Assembly: GCA_038749595.1 (NCBI GenBank)
Contig: JBCDHW010000008.1
Span: forward strand, 62,001-126,000
Length of the DNA stretch: 64,000 nt
Direction: 5' to 3'
Origin: Parvularcula sp038749595
Lineage (GTDB): Bacteria > Pseudomonadota > Alphaproteobacteria > Caulobacterales > Parvularculaceae
The notes under the pieces were generated by a model. The model had not been told where the DNA came from. It saw only the letters and a program-made list of their open reading frames with translations, and did no database searches. Below are positions 16,678 through 24,615 of this stretch, in pieces. A program made the position numbers and the translations under genes. The stretch's first letter is position 1; every line of letters starts with the position of its first letter.

Positions 16678-17655
16678 ATGGCCGAAAAGATCAACAGACG
16701 CGCGGTTTTGGCAGCAGGCGCTGCGATCGGCGGGGCCGCTGTGTCCAGTCAGGCGCGAGCCGAACCGGCTCCGCTAGACCTTTCCGGCCAGTCGGTGCTG
16801 ATTACTGGAACATCGTCGGGCTTTGGACGGCTAGCGGCCGAGCATCTCGCGCGTCTTGGCGCAAAGGTCTTCGCAACCATGCGGAGTGTTCCTCGACCTG
16901 AGGCTGACGAGCTGCGTGATCTTGCGTCTACGGACAATCTCGATCTTCAGGTCATCGAAATCGATGTTACCAAGCCTCGACAGATCGCCAGCGGCATGCG
17001 CCGCGCTCTCCGTGAGACTGATGGGAAGCTGGATGTCCTCATCAATAATGCCGGAATTGCCTATGGCGGATCTGTCGAGATGCAGGACGAAGAGGCGATG
17101 CAACGCATTTTCGACACCAATGTCTTCGGGCCACAGCGTATGGCGCGGGCTGCGCTGCCCACCATGCGCGCCCAGGGGCATGGATTGGTCATCAATGTTT
17201 CGTCACAGCTTGGTCGTGTGATTTTTCCAGGGTTCTCTTTGTACGCACCAACAAAATTCGCCCTTGAGGCGATGAGTGAGCAGATGGCTTATGAGGTTGC
17301 GGCGCAGGGCATTGAGGTATCGCTGATCCAGCCGGGGGGCTACCCGACAAAGATTTGGGACAACGCTCTTGGTCTGACAGAAGATCTCGTTGACCGGACG
17401 CCAGAGGAATTAAAAGCCACGTACGCGTCGTATATCACGGGAATTGGTGGTGGTGGGGGTTCCACTGATCCGATGGATGTGCCGCGGGCGATGGCTGAAA
17501 TTATCGCTCTTCCTCAAGGGGATAGGCCGTTGCGTCGTCCGGTGCACCCGGGGCCGAAGCCTCAAACGGCAATCAACGACGTGTCAGCTCAGGTCCAGAA
17601 GGTCCTCCTCGATCGTTCAGGCTTAGGAACAATCGCAGGAACGGTCCTTGACTAG
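16678..17655 (+). CDS. Short-chain dehydrogenase with Tat-type signal
   Basis: A 325-residue SDR oxidoreductase. Its N-terminus has a twin-arginine signal (NRRAVLAAGAAIGGAAV, then a cleavage-like ARA site near residue 29), so it is probably folded with its cofactor in the cytoplasm and exported. The SDR core is intact: TGTSSGFG for NAD(P), NNAGIAYGG, catalytic Ser in NVSSQ and YAPTK for the YxxxK pair. A Gly-rich loop GIGGGGGS lies near 260. ATG 16678 has GGGAGG 7 bases upstream. It is oriented against the flanking flagellin genes, and its link to them is unclear. Substrate unknown. Confidence 0.85.
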   Translation: MAEKINRRAVLAAGAAIGGAAVSSQARAEPAPLDLSGQSVLITGTSSGFGRLAAEHLARLGAKVFATMRSVPRPEADELRDLASTDNLDLQVIEIDVTKPRQIASGMRRALRETDGKLDVLINNAGIAYGGSVEMQDEEAMQRIFDTNVFGPQRMARAALPTMRAQGHGLVINVSSQLGRVIFPGFSLYAPTKFALEAMSEQMAYEVAAQGIEVSLIQPGGYPTKIWDNALGLTEDLVDRTPEELKATYASYITGIGGGGGSTDPMDVPRAMAEIIALPQGDRPLRRPVHPGPKPQTAINDVSAQVQKVLLDRSGLGTIAGTVLD

Positions 17656-17661
17656 TTCTGC

Positions 17662-19137
17662 CTACTGAAAGAGTGACAGCACCAAGGACGTACGCTGATT
17701 AGCGTTGGTGAGGCTCTGCGCAGCGAGCTGCTCGGCGACCTGAACTGCTTGAAGGCGTGATGATGCCTCGGCAAGGTCGGCCTCGACCAACGCCGCAACG
17801 CCTTCATTCAAACCTGCGGTCAGATCATTGAGATACGTGGTCTGACGATCAAACACTTTGTCGTAGGCACCGACTTGGGACTGGTACCGCGCGATCTTTG
17901 CGCGGGCTGCGTCGAGCACCAGCATCGCTTGATCTGGCTGAAGCTGCATGGCGCGGGGATTGACGGCTTCGAGAAGCTCCATCAGCCCCGCGGCCTCACG
18001 GCGCGCTTCGCCTTCAACGACATTGGTGAAGTACGGAAGATCGGAGCCGCCGATTGGTGTGACGGCCGGGTCATAAGTTGCCGACGGGGAAGACGGATCA
18101 TCCGTGAACTCCACTCGATCGATGGCCACGCCGTCTTCACGTCCCCAAATGTTGATCGTGTAAATCCCTGGCGTGAGGATATCGACAAACACGTCGGCGC
18201 CGCCGAACGTGGAAGTCGTCCCCCAACCGATATTCGGCGGGATCGCGCCGCCGTAAATGGGAAGGTTCACGCCGCCATTGTCCGTGATCTTCACACCATC
18301 GACGCCGATGTGCACACTGTCAGATGTGCCGTTCGTACCGAAGCCGCGAACGTTAATGTAGTAGCGGCCAGTGTTCTGAACTTGAACACGAATATCCATC
18401 CGTGGTGAGAAGTTATCGACATCAGCTTGGCTGAAATAAATGTCGTTACCCACGCTATCTTGGCGCCAGGTCACGAACCCGAAAAGGGGATCGGCCGGGT
18501 TGGTCACGACTTCCCATTCATTCAAGCGATCGGTCGTGTTCGCCGTATCCGAACCGAGGGCCGAGCCGAATGCGAATGCGCTCGCCGCGGGATCAATGAC
18601 GAACTGGTTCCCCGTCTCGACAAGGCCGTCAAATGTTTCTCGGAAGAAGTCTGCACCGACGAGCGATTGGGTCTGGAGGTTGAAGCTCGAGCCCTGGCGA
18701 TCGAGGCCGATGACAGAGTTGGTTGCTCCAGATTGCGTGAGGAGGTTCGTACCCTGAAAGCTTGATGCTTCGATGGTTTGTCGAATTTGGTCGAGAATGT
18801 CGTCGTACGCGGTTTCAAGCTGCTCGATCGCGACGCCGTTTTGAGCGACGGGGATAATGTCTGTAAGCTGCAGAACCAGGTCGTTAAGTTGGTTCAGGCC
18901 TGCCTCGGCAGCTTTGACAGCGCCGGTTGAGACCGCAAGGTTCTCTTTCAGGCCGCTGAGCACCGCAATATCGCTTCGCGTTGTGTTCGAGACAAGGAAG
19001 AACGCGGGGTTGTCCTCAGCGGATTGAACCTTGAGACCGGTAGAAATCTGTGAACGAACGATATCCGCCGCGGTTTGCGCAGAGCGAAGCTGCCGCAAAG
19101 CCGTCATGGCCGAGCCGTTCGTGAAGATAGAAGTCAT
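17662..19137 (-). CDS. Flagellin with inserted carbohydrate-binding-like beta-sandwich
   Basis: This 491-residue protein has both conserved flagellin ends. The N-terminal domain (about 1-160) includes QISTGLKVQSAEDNPAFF and SFQGTNLL. The C-terminal domain (about 380-491) ends with AAQSLTNANQRTSLVLSLFQ. The middle, about residues 245-350, does not look like a usual flagellin D2/D3 domain. The stretches YYINVRGFGTNGTSDSVHIG and TPGIYTINIWGREDGVAIDR match the pattern of CBM6/GH115-C-terminal-type carbohydrate-binding sandwiches ('YYLWVRG.G..G.SDSVHVG..' and 'G.HTINVW.REDG..ID'). A short hairpin (CGAAGT/ACTTCG) lies at 19158-19174 in its leader. The surface-exposed insert would decorate the filament. 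Confidence 0.85.
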   Translation of the reverse strand: MTSIFTNGSAMTALRQLRSAQTAADIVRSQISTGLKVQSAEDNPAFFLVSNTTRSDIAVLSGLKENLAVSTGAVKAAEAGLNQLNDLVLQLTDIIPVAQNGVAIEQLETAYDDILDQIRQTIEASSFQGTNLLTQSGATNSVIGLDRQGSSFNLQTQSLVGADFFRETFDGLVETGNQFVIDPAASAFAFGSALGSDTANTTDRLNEWEVVTNPADPLFGFVTWRQDSVGNDIYFSQADVDNFSPRMDIRVQVQNTGRYYINVRGFGTNGTSDSVHIGVDGVKITDNGGVNLPIYGGAIPPNIGWGTTSTFGGADVFVDILTPGIYTINIWGREDGVAIDRVEFTDDPSSPSATYDPAVTPIGGSDLPYFTNVVEGEARREAAGLMELLEAVNPRAMQLQPDQAMLVLDAARAKIARYQSQVGAYDKVFDRQTTYLNDLTAGLNEGVAALVEADLAEASSRLQAVQVAEQLAAQSLTNANQRTSLVLSLFQ

Positions 19138-19656
19138 CTCCCCAGTCCCTCACCGGACGAAGTACCCCACTTCGACGAACTCCTCCCTACCGCCCAGCGG
19201 TGGACAAACTGATAAAACCTATTGAAAATAAATCGCTAATTTCAGACGTACGTGTCTTATTTCGAGATTTCGGGGTCGGGATTGTCCTGAAACGGAACAG
19301 ATTTGAGAGACCGAAGCTCCGGTCGTGCACGGAATTTTCCCCAATACGCCGTCCGTGGTTTGAGGCTATTCATAAAGGGAGAGCAGCAATGCTTGGCGCG
19401 CCTAGCCTGGGCGTGGCTGACCGAAGCAAGGTGCTCGTGCACTTCGGATGCGGCTAGCCTGGGCGGAAATTCACATTGGGCTCGCCAGGGAGTGTATAAT
19501 GTAGTCCGGAGACGTATTGCTTTCGCAGTGCGTCGAGAGCTGGAGCTGCACCAGCTGGCGATCACGAACTGCGTCTCGGAGGGGCACTCACCACGTTGAC
19601 CCGCGCACCGTCCCAGGCACTGTTGAGTAATGAAGGCAACGGTTTCGTTGCGAAGG
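19138..19656. other. Intergenic region between two flagellin genes
   Basis: No convincing gene lies in these 519 bases. They hold the 5' leader of the minus-strand flagellin, including a 6-bp hairpin CGAAGT-ACCCC-ACTTCG at 19158-19174. A structured element lies at 19402-19465, in which CTAGCCTGGGCG occurs twice (19402-19413 and 19454-19465), and CTAGCC (19402) also pairs with GGCTAG (19452-19457) around inner stems CCGAA/TTCGG and GTGC/GCAC. A plus-strand TATAAT at 19495-19500 has TTCACA 19 bases upstream, a weak promoter candidate that would read antisense to the RTX flagellin's end. Confidence 0.4.
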
Positions 19657-21396
19657 TTAAGAGAAAAGCTGCAGCACGAGGGACGTCCGACCCGACGACA
19701 AAGCGACGCCATCCGCGGCCAACTGCTCCTGGACTTGGGCCGCGGCGAGCCGGGCGGACTCTTCAGCGTAGTCGGCTTCAACGAGCGCCGCGATCCCTTG
19801 ATCCAATTGGTCCGTGAGCAGATCAGCGCTTTGCATAGCACGCTGAATGGTTTTTTGCAGTGACCCAAGCTGGCTCTCGCCGAAGTTCAGCTTTTGCAGC
19901 GCGCTGTCAAGGATCGCGAGAGCGCCAGGCACGTTGTATCCGCTTTCGGCTGGATCCAGCGCCTTGACCAGGGCCAAGAAACTCGCGGCATCGCGTGCGC
20001 CGGGACCGGAGAGCGGGTCCGTCAGCGTTTCAAAGTCGACCCGAATGTTCTCGAGGAAATCGGCGGGCACCGGCGTTGCAGGGTCCGCGGGCGGCGGCGT
20101 GTCGAACACGAGGACGGCAGGCGTTCCGTTCCGAATGTCGTCGACATCGCCATTGGTGAGATCCGTAACCGTGAACCGCGTAGCATTGAGAACAGTGACC
20201 GTATACTGACTAGCTGGGCCAGCGTAGAAGATCGTGCCGCCACCGCCCTGGAGGCGGATCCGGTCGGAGCCTGATCCGAGGCCCTCGTAGATCAAATCGG
20301 CTCCATTGCCGCCCCTGATCTCATCGTCTCCGCTTCCGCCGATAATGGTATCGTTGCCGTTCCCGCCGGTGATAAGGTCGTCGCCGGAACCGCCGAAGAG
20401 GATCTCTGCGCCGCCGCCGCCTTGGATACGGTCATTGCCTGCGCCGCCCGAAGCGATGTTGCCGTTGCGCGTGACACGGACAAAATCATCACCCGAACCG
20501 CCGAACGCGCGGTCGCCGTTCCGCCCACCGATGATAAGGTCGTCCCCAGCTCCGCCGGACAGTACTGAATTGTTCGTACCCGACACAAGGCGATCATTCC
20601 CGCCAAACCCAAATACGGAATTGTCGCTGCCGTTCCTGGTTCGAAAATCGTCGCTGAACTCCGACAGGAGCCATTGCTTGTTCGTGCCGCCGGGATGGAC
20701 GATCAGCGGCGCGGGGTCGGCGGCGACGGGTCCGTCGCGGTAGGCGTTAAAGGCAGCGTTGTTGCGGGCGACATTGGCGTTGGTTTGGCTCGACACTTTA
20801 TAGCGATTGCCAAAGCGAACGACCGAGCCGCCAGCGGTGAGGTCGAAGACGGCATCGGCTTCGATCAGCTCCTGCCCAGGCCCAAGCCCGGCCGATTGCT
20901 CATCAAGGCGAAGGCTCGGGATTGACGTGACCTGTGCTTTGAAGCTGCCGCCGTCGCGGGACACTGAGGTGATGACATTCAAGTTCGGGCCGGTGGAAAG
21001 GAAGTTGAGGTCGCCGGCTTGAGTCGCGCGAATGGTGTCTTCGATGACGCCGATTTCGCCTTGTATCACGCGATCCAGCCCGTTGGCGAAGCCGGCCTGT
21101 TCACCAGCAACGATGGCGCTTCTGATGTTATCGAGACCATTCCTCAGGGTACGGATACCCGAGAAAGATGTCGTCAGTGCACCATCGACTTGGACGAGGT
21201 TCTCGCGGATGCCTTTCGTGATGACGACGTCGCTGCGCGTGGTGGCCGCGACGAGGAAGAACGCGGCGTTGTCGGCGGGTCCGCGTACTTTGAGGCCCGT
21301 CCCCAGACGGTCTTGCGCCTCCGTCAACCGAGCACGCGCCGTGTCCAGCGTCCGCAGCGCAACCTGCGCCGATCGATTGACGATCAGTGAACCCAT
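19657..21396 (-). CDS. Flagellin carrying an RTX calcium-binding repeat domain
   Basis: A 579-residue protein with flagellin ends around an RTX array. The N-terminal domain (about 1-155) contains RLGTGLKVRGPADNAAFFLV. The C-terminal domain (about 465-579) ends SSGRTSLVLQLFS. Residues about 255-380 hold nine or so nonapeptides of the GGxGxDxxx type, for example GGAGDDLII, GGSGDDFVR, GGAGNDRIQ, GGSGDDLIT and GGSGDDEIR, the hallmark of Ca2+-binding parallel beta rolls. RTX proteins usually leave through type I secretion; here the context predicts export by the flagellar apparatus with calcium-dependent folding outside. No hlyBD-type transporter is in the window. The ATG is preceded by GAGGGGC. 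Confidence 0.88.
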   Translation of the reverse strand: MGSLIVNRSAQVALRTLDTARARLTEAQDRLGTGLKVRGPADNAAFFLVAATTRSDVVITKGIRENLVQVDGALTTSFSGIRTLRNGLDNIRSAIVAGEQAGFANGLDRVIQGEIGVIEDTIRATQAGDLNFLSTGPNLNVITSVSRDGGSFKAQVTSIPSLRLDEQSAGLGPGQELIEADAVFDLTAGGSVVRFGNRYKVSSQTNANVARNNAAFNAYRDGPVAADPAPLIVHPGGTNKQWLLSEFSDDFRTRNGSDNSVFGFGGNDRLVSGTNNSVLSGGAGDDLIIGGRNGDRAFGGSGDDFVRVTRNGNIASGGAGNDRIQGGGGAEILFGGSGDDLITGGNGNDTIIGGSGDDEIRGGNGADLIYEGLGSGSDRIRLQGGGGTIFYAGPASQYTVTVLNATRFTVTDLTNGDVDDIRNGTPAVLVFDTPPPADPATPVPADFLENIRVDFETLTDPLSGPGARDAASFLALVKALDPAESGYNVPGALAILDSALQKLNFGESQLGSLQKTIQRAMQSADLLTDQLDQGIAALVEADYAEESARLAAAQVQEQLAADGVALSSGRTSLVLQLFS

Positions 21397-21463
21397 GAAC
21401 GCGTGTCGTGCCCCTCAGCCTCAACAGAGCGTAGACGAACACCCTAAAAAGGAGGTGAATTCC

Positions 21464-21499
21464 ATGTTGATCTTTATGCTTAAGGGGCTGCTAACCTGA
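21464..21499 (+). CDS. Possible 11-residue leader peptide with near-perfect ribosome site
   Basis: The sequence AAAAAGGAGGTGA at 21446-21458 is close to a perfect complement of the 16S rRNA 3' end and lies 8 bases before an ATG. The frame encodes MLIFMLKGLLT and stops at TGA. A strong terminator follows about 75 bases downstream (21574-21601), so a transcript of roughly 150-200 bases is possible. It is divergent from the RTX flagellin gene. It could be a leader peptide, small membrane peptide or part of an sRNA. Coincidence is possible because no promoter is obvious. Confidence 0.35.
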   Translation: MLIFMLKGLLT

Positions 21500-21573
21500 G
21501 CGCGTTAAGCCATAGGCATGAGAACGTCCCGGCAGCGACGGGGTGGCTGGAGAACCGGCATTCTTACGCACGA

Positions 21574-21601
21574 AAACGCCCGCGGAACTCCGCGGGCGTT
21601 T
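21574..21601. terminator. Bidirectional intrinsic terminator
   Basis: A 12-bp stem (AAACGCCCGCGG/CCGCGGGCGTTT) with loop AACT is followed by CGTTTTTT on the plus strand and by TTTT-type bases on the minus strand. It most likely terminates the OmpA-like lipoprotein gene (minus) and any small plus-strand transcript starting near 21440. Confidence 0.85.
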
Positions 21602-21658
21602 CGTTTTTTCCGGCCTCATTTGGGTGCTCTCGACCGCGGCCGGGAGCTTATGCCAAAA

Positions 21659-22333
21659 TTAGCGAGCGACGGGGACGAGGTCGATTTCGACCCGCCGGTT
21701 TTGGGCGCGACCGCCTGCGGTGCTGTTGTCCGCAATCGGCTGGCGCTCTCCAAACCCGCGGGCATCGATCCTGTTGGTGATCACACCTTGCGCGGCGAGA
21801 TAATTGCCGACTGAGACGGCCCGAGAGACCGAGAGTTGATCATTGTAGGCGTCGCTGCCCGTCGAGTCGGTGTTCCCCTCAACGTTGACGATGGTTTGGT
21901 TGAACTCATTCACGACCTTCGCGACGGCATTGAGCGTGCGGTAGAAGTCGGGGCGGATGTCCGACATATCCGTGTCGAAGGTGATGTTGCCCGGCATCAC
22001 GAGCGTGATGGTATCGCCAACGCGGCGCACTTGAACGCCCGTGGACTGGAGCTCTTCGCGAAGGCGCGCTTCTTGGCGGTCTTGGTAGACGCCAATGCCG
22101 CCACCGGTGAGGCCACCGGCCGCCGCCCCAAGAATGGCGCCTTTGGTCGCGTCGCCGCCGCCTGTGTTGTTGCCGATCACAGCGCCGAGGATCGCACCGC
22201 TGGCTGCGCCAATGGTGGCGTTACGCGCGGTGTTGGACGCCTTTTGCTCACCGGTATAGGGGTCAACAGTTGTGCAGGCCGCCATCGTCAACGGCACAAG
22301 GGTGACGAGGGCAGCAGTCAAACTCTTCTTCAC
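21659..22333 (-). CDS. OmpA-family lipoprotein (glycine-zipper plus OmpA domain)
   Basis: The product is 224 residues. The signal ends in a lipobox LTMAAC, so the mature protein starts at a lipidated Cys (about residue 20). Residues 35-85 are a Gly/Ala-rich glycine-zipper helix pair (GAASGAILGAVIGNN and similar). Residues 110-220 are an OmpA/MotB peptidoglycan-binding domain with GNTDSTGSDAYN and NRRVEIDL. I chose the GTG at 22333 because AAGGAGA sits 5 bases upstream and the signal starts there; an ATG 15 codons upstream is in frame but lacks this site. It should tie the outer membrane to peptidoglycan. It is divergent from rluB. Confidence 0.9.
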   Translation of the reverse strand: MKKSLTAALVTLVPLTMAACTTVDPYTGEQKASNTARNATIGAASGAILGAVIGNNTGGGDATKGAILGAAAGGLTGGGIGVYQDRQEARLREELQSTGVQVRRVGDTITLVMPGNITFDTDMSDIRPDFYRTLNAVAKVVNEFNQTIVNVEGNTDSTGSDAYNDQLSVSRAVSVGNYLAAQGVITNRIDARGFGERQPIADNSTAGGRAQNRRVEIDLVPVAR

Positions 22334-22438
22334 TGGGGTCTCCTTCAAGAATCGGTGGGCGATCTCTTTCAATTGCATCTATATCAGCTCGATGACGTTT
22401 CGAACTGCAATTTTGTGTCATTTGGTAATGATGATCCC

Positions 22439-23191
22439 ATGACCCAACCCTCAAACGACGGCGAACGAATTGCGAAAGTGCTCGCGCGGGCGGGCATAGC
22501 CTCTCGCCGCGAGGCCGAGCGCTTGATCGCGGAAGGCCGCATTACCGTTGACGGCCAAACGTTAACGACGCCCGCGTTTCGCGTGACCGGAAAGGAAGAC
22601 ATCCGCTTTGACGGCGACCGGGTCGGCAAACCCGAGGCCCCGCGTCTTTGGCGATATTACAAACCTGTTGGATTGGTCACGACCCACAAAGATCCGCAAG
22701 AACGGCCCACGGTTTTCTCGCGATTGCCCCCAGAAATCGGCCGCGTGTTGTCGGTTGGGCGGTTGGATTTGACGACCGAAGGCCTGCTGCTGCTGACCAA
22801 TGATGGCGGCCTTTCGCGGGCGCTTGAGCTTCCGTCGACGGGGTGGAAGCGGCGGTATCGCGTGCGCGCTTACGGCCGGGTCAGCCAGACCAAACTCGAC
22901 GCGCTGAGCCAAGGTGTCGAGGTCGAGGGCGTCACCTATGGCCCCATCGAAGCCAAGCTCGACAAACAGCAAGGCGGGAACGCATGGATCACCCTTTCCA
23001 TCCGTGAGGGGAAGAATCGTGAGGTGCGCAACGTCATGCGCCATCTCGGTTTATCCGTAAACCGATTGATTCGTGTTGCGTACGGACCGTTCCAACTCGG
23101 TGCGCTGAAAGAGGGCACGATTGAAGAGGTTCCTGGCAAGATCTTGAAAGAGCAACTGGGCAAGAAACTCTCGGCGGAGTTAGGTCTTTGA
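22439..23191 (+). CDS. rluB: 23S rRNA pseudouridine synthase, RluB family
   Basis: A 250-residue enzyme that isomerises uridine in 23S rRNA. It has an N-terminal S4 RNA-binding domain (ERIAKVLARAGIASRREAER) followed by the RsuA/RluB catalytic domain with the active-site Asp in GRLDLTTEGLLLLTND (about residues 103-118) and the REGKNREVRNV motif near 185. Assignment to RluB, not RluE/RluF or RsuA, is by overall likeness. Homology starts at the ATG at 22439, although the upstream ribosome site is weak. It begins a coupled three-gene operon with the next gene and rsmD. Confidence 0.9.
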   Translation: MTQPSNDGERIAKVLARAGIASRREAERLIAEGRITVDGQTLTTPAFRVTGKEDIRFDGDRVGKPEAPRLWRYYKPVGLVTTHKDPQERPTVFSRLPPEIGRVLSVGRLDLTTEGLLLLTNDGGLSRALELPSTGWKRRYRVRAYGRVSQTKLDALSQGVEVEGVTYGPIEAKLDKQQGGNAWITLSIREGKNREVRNVMRHLGLSVNRLIRVAYGPFQLGALKEGTIEEVPGKILKEQLGKKLSAELGL

Positions 23192-24048
23192 CGCGCCTGT
23201 TCGATGTCTATCTCGCAGCTGATTGGTCGGCGGCCAACGCGCCCACCCGCGGGAAAGACTCCATTTGGATCGCGGTCCGCGGTGTGGGTACCACGCCGTG
23301 GTGCGAGAATATCGCGACACGGAATGAGGCCGAAGAGCTTCTCGGCGACGTGATCTCAGAAACACTCGCGCGAGACGAACGGCTCCTCGCAGGTTTTGAC
23401 TTCGCCTTCGGCTATCCTGAGGGTTTCGCGGCAAAGGTGACGGGAGCGGCCGACTGGGAGGCCATGTGGTCCGCGATCGCGGCTCAGATCGACGATCAGC
23501 CCACAAACCAATCGAACCGTTTTGCGGTCGGCGAGGCTCTGAACGAGGCGTTTGGCGCGCCTGTCTTCTGGGGGAAGCCCCATCAGCAGGCCGCGCTCTA
23601 CCCGTCTTTGCCCACCAAACGTCCCGATACAGACTTCCCAGCGCAGCGCGCGATCGAAAAGCATGTTTCGGGCGCAAAATCAGTGTTCCAGCTCGCCTAT
23701 AACGGCGCGGTGGGTAGCCAGACCTTGTTGGGGATCCCCGCGCTGGCACGCCTTCGCGGGAAAACGGGAGCTAAGATCTGGCCGTTCGAAACACAGTTTA
23801 CGGAGTGTTTGCCCGATGGTCCGTGCGCGGTCTTTGCCGAGATCTACCCCTCGCTTCTGGTCGCCCGGGCGCCCGACGGTGCCGTCAAAGATCAAGCACA
23901 GGTGGAGGCGATGGCGGATGCAATGATGGCTGCAGATCAACAGGGCACGATGGTTGCGCTGTTGAACCCACCAGCGGGAGTGACGGCCACCGAGCGTGCG
24001 GCAATGGTGCGTGAGGAAGGCTCCATCCTTGGCGCGGGAATCCTCTGA
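23188..24048 (+). CDS. Conserved protein of unknown function (DWSA motif)
   Basis: This 286-residue soluble protein starts with TTG at 23188, overlapping the rluB stop by 4 bases, with GGAG upstream. The opening VYLAADWSAANAPTRGKDSI and the pattern 'LAGFDFAFGYP' near residue 70 suggest a family with an RNase H-like or phosphatase-like acidic core, with Asp residues at strand ends. I cannot name it with confidence. Later blocks include GQTLLGIPALARLR-like and ECLPDGPCAVFAEIYPS stretches. It sits between an rRNA pseudouridine synthase and an rRNA methyltransferase and abuts the latter with no gap, so a link to RNA or nucleotide metabolism is possible (inference). Confidence 0.7.
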   Translation: MTRLFDVYLAADWSAANAPTRGKDSIWIAVRGVGTTPWCENIATRNEAEELLGDVISETLARDERLLAGFDFAFGYPEGFAAKVTGAADWEAMWSAIAAQIDDQPTNQSNRFAVGEALNEAFGAPVFWGKPHQQAALYPSLPTKRPDTDFPAQRAIEKHVSGAKSVFQLAYNGAVGSQTLLGIPALARLRGKTGAKIWPFETQFTECLPDGPCAVFAEIYPSLLVARAPDGAVKDQAQVEAMADAMMAADQQGTMVALLNPPAGVTATERAAMVREEGSILGAGIL

Positions 24049-24615
24049 ATGCGGATTGTTGGCGGCACATTCAAAGGGCGGACGATTGCAGCGCCAAAGG
24101 GACCCAACACCCGGCCGACCACGGATCGCGTGCGCGAGTCGCTGTTCAATATCCTCGCCCACCACGACCGGGTTGTCCTCGAAGGCGCCCGCATCCTCGA
24201 TCTCTTTGCAGGATCAGGCGCGCTTGGCTTTGAGGCGATGTCGCGGGGCGGCGTGTTCTGTCTCCTCGTCGACACGGATGCGGCCGCGCGCGGGGTGATC
24301 CGCGACAATGTTGAGGCGCTGTCACTGTTTGGGAACACACGGATCCACCGGCGCTCTGCGGATGCGCTCGGGACCAAGCCCGCCAATGTCGGCCCGCCGT
24401 TTACACTGTGTTTTATGGATCCTCCGTACAGGAAAGATCTGATCACACCGACGCTCGCAACGCTCTCCGACGGCGGATGGCTTGCGCCGGGCGCTGCGAT
24501 TATTGCTGAGCACGCCAAAGGCGAAACGTTCGATCTGCCTCCGTCGTTTTCCATTGAAGATGAGCGGACATTTGGTGACACCCAGGTTTCGTTTCTCTTC
24601 AACCAGTCTTCGTAA
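24049..24615 (+). CDS. rsmD: 16S rRNA (guanine-966 N2)-methyltransferase
   Basis: RsmD methylates G966 of 16S rRNA using SAM. The 188-residue length fits. The start MRIVGGTFKGRTI and TRPTTDRVRESLFNIL are the family signature; DLFAGSGALGFEAMSRG (about 48-64) is the SAM site and MDPPY (about 123-127) the catalytic N-methylase motif. It begins immediately after the stop of the DWSA-motif gene, so translation is coupled. Its 3' end overlaps the convergent DUF938 methyltransferase gene by 17 bases. Confidence 0.94.
   Translation: MRIVGGTFKGRTIAAPKGPNTRPTTDRVRESLFNILAHHDRVVLEGARILDLFAGSGALGFEAMSRGGVFCLLVDTDAAARGVIRDNVEALSLFGNTRIHRRSADALGTKPANVGPPFTLCFMDPPYRKDLITPTLATLSDGGWLAPGAAIIAEHAKGETFDLPPSFSIEDERTFGDTQVSFLFNQSS

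Noticed and set aside
19257..19868. Minus-strand open frame running from the RTX flagellin end into the intergenic region
   Set aside because: Its first half is out of frame over the flagellin and it has a Ser/Arg/Cys-rich composition typical of non-coding frames.
21836..22438. N-terminal extension of rluB by about 200 residues
   Set aside because: It would cover the OmpA-like lipoprotein gene on the other strand; S4-domain homology starts at 22439.
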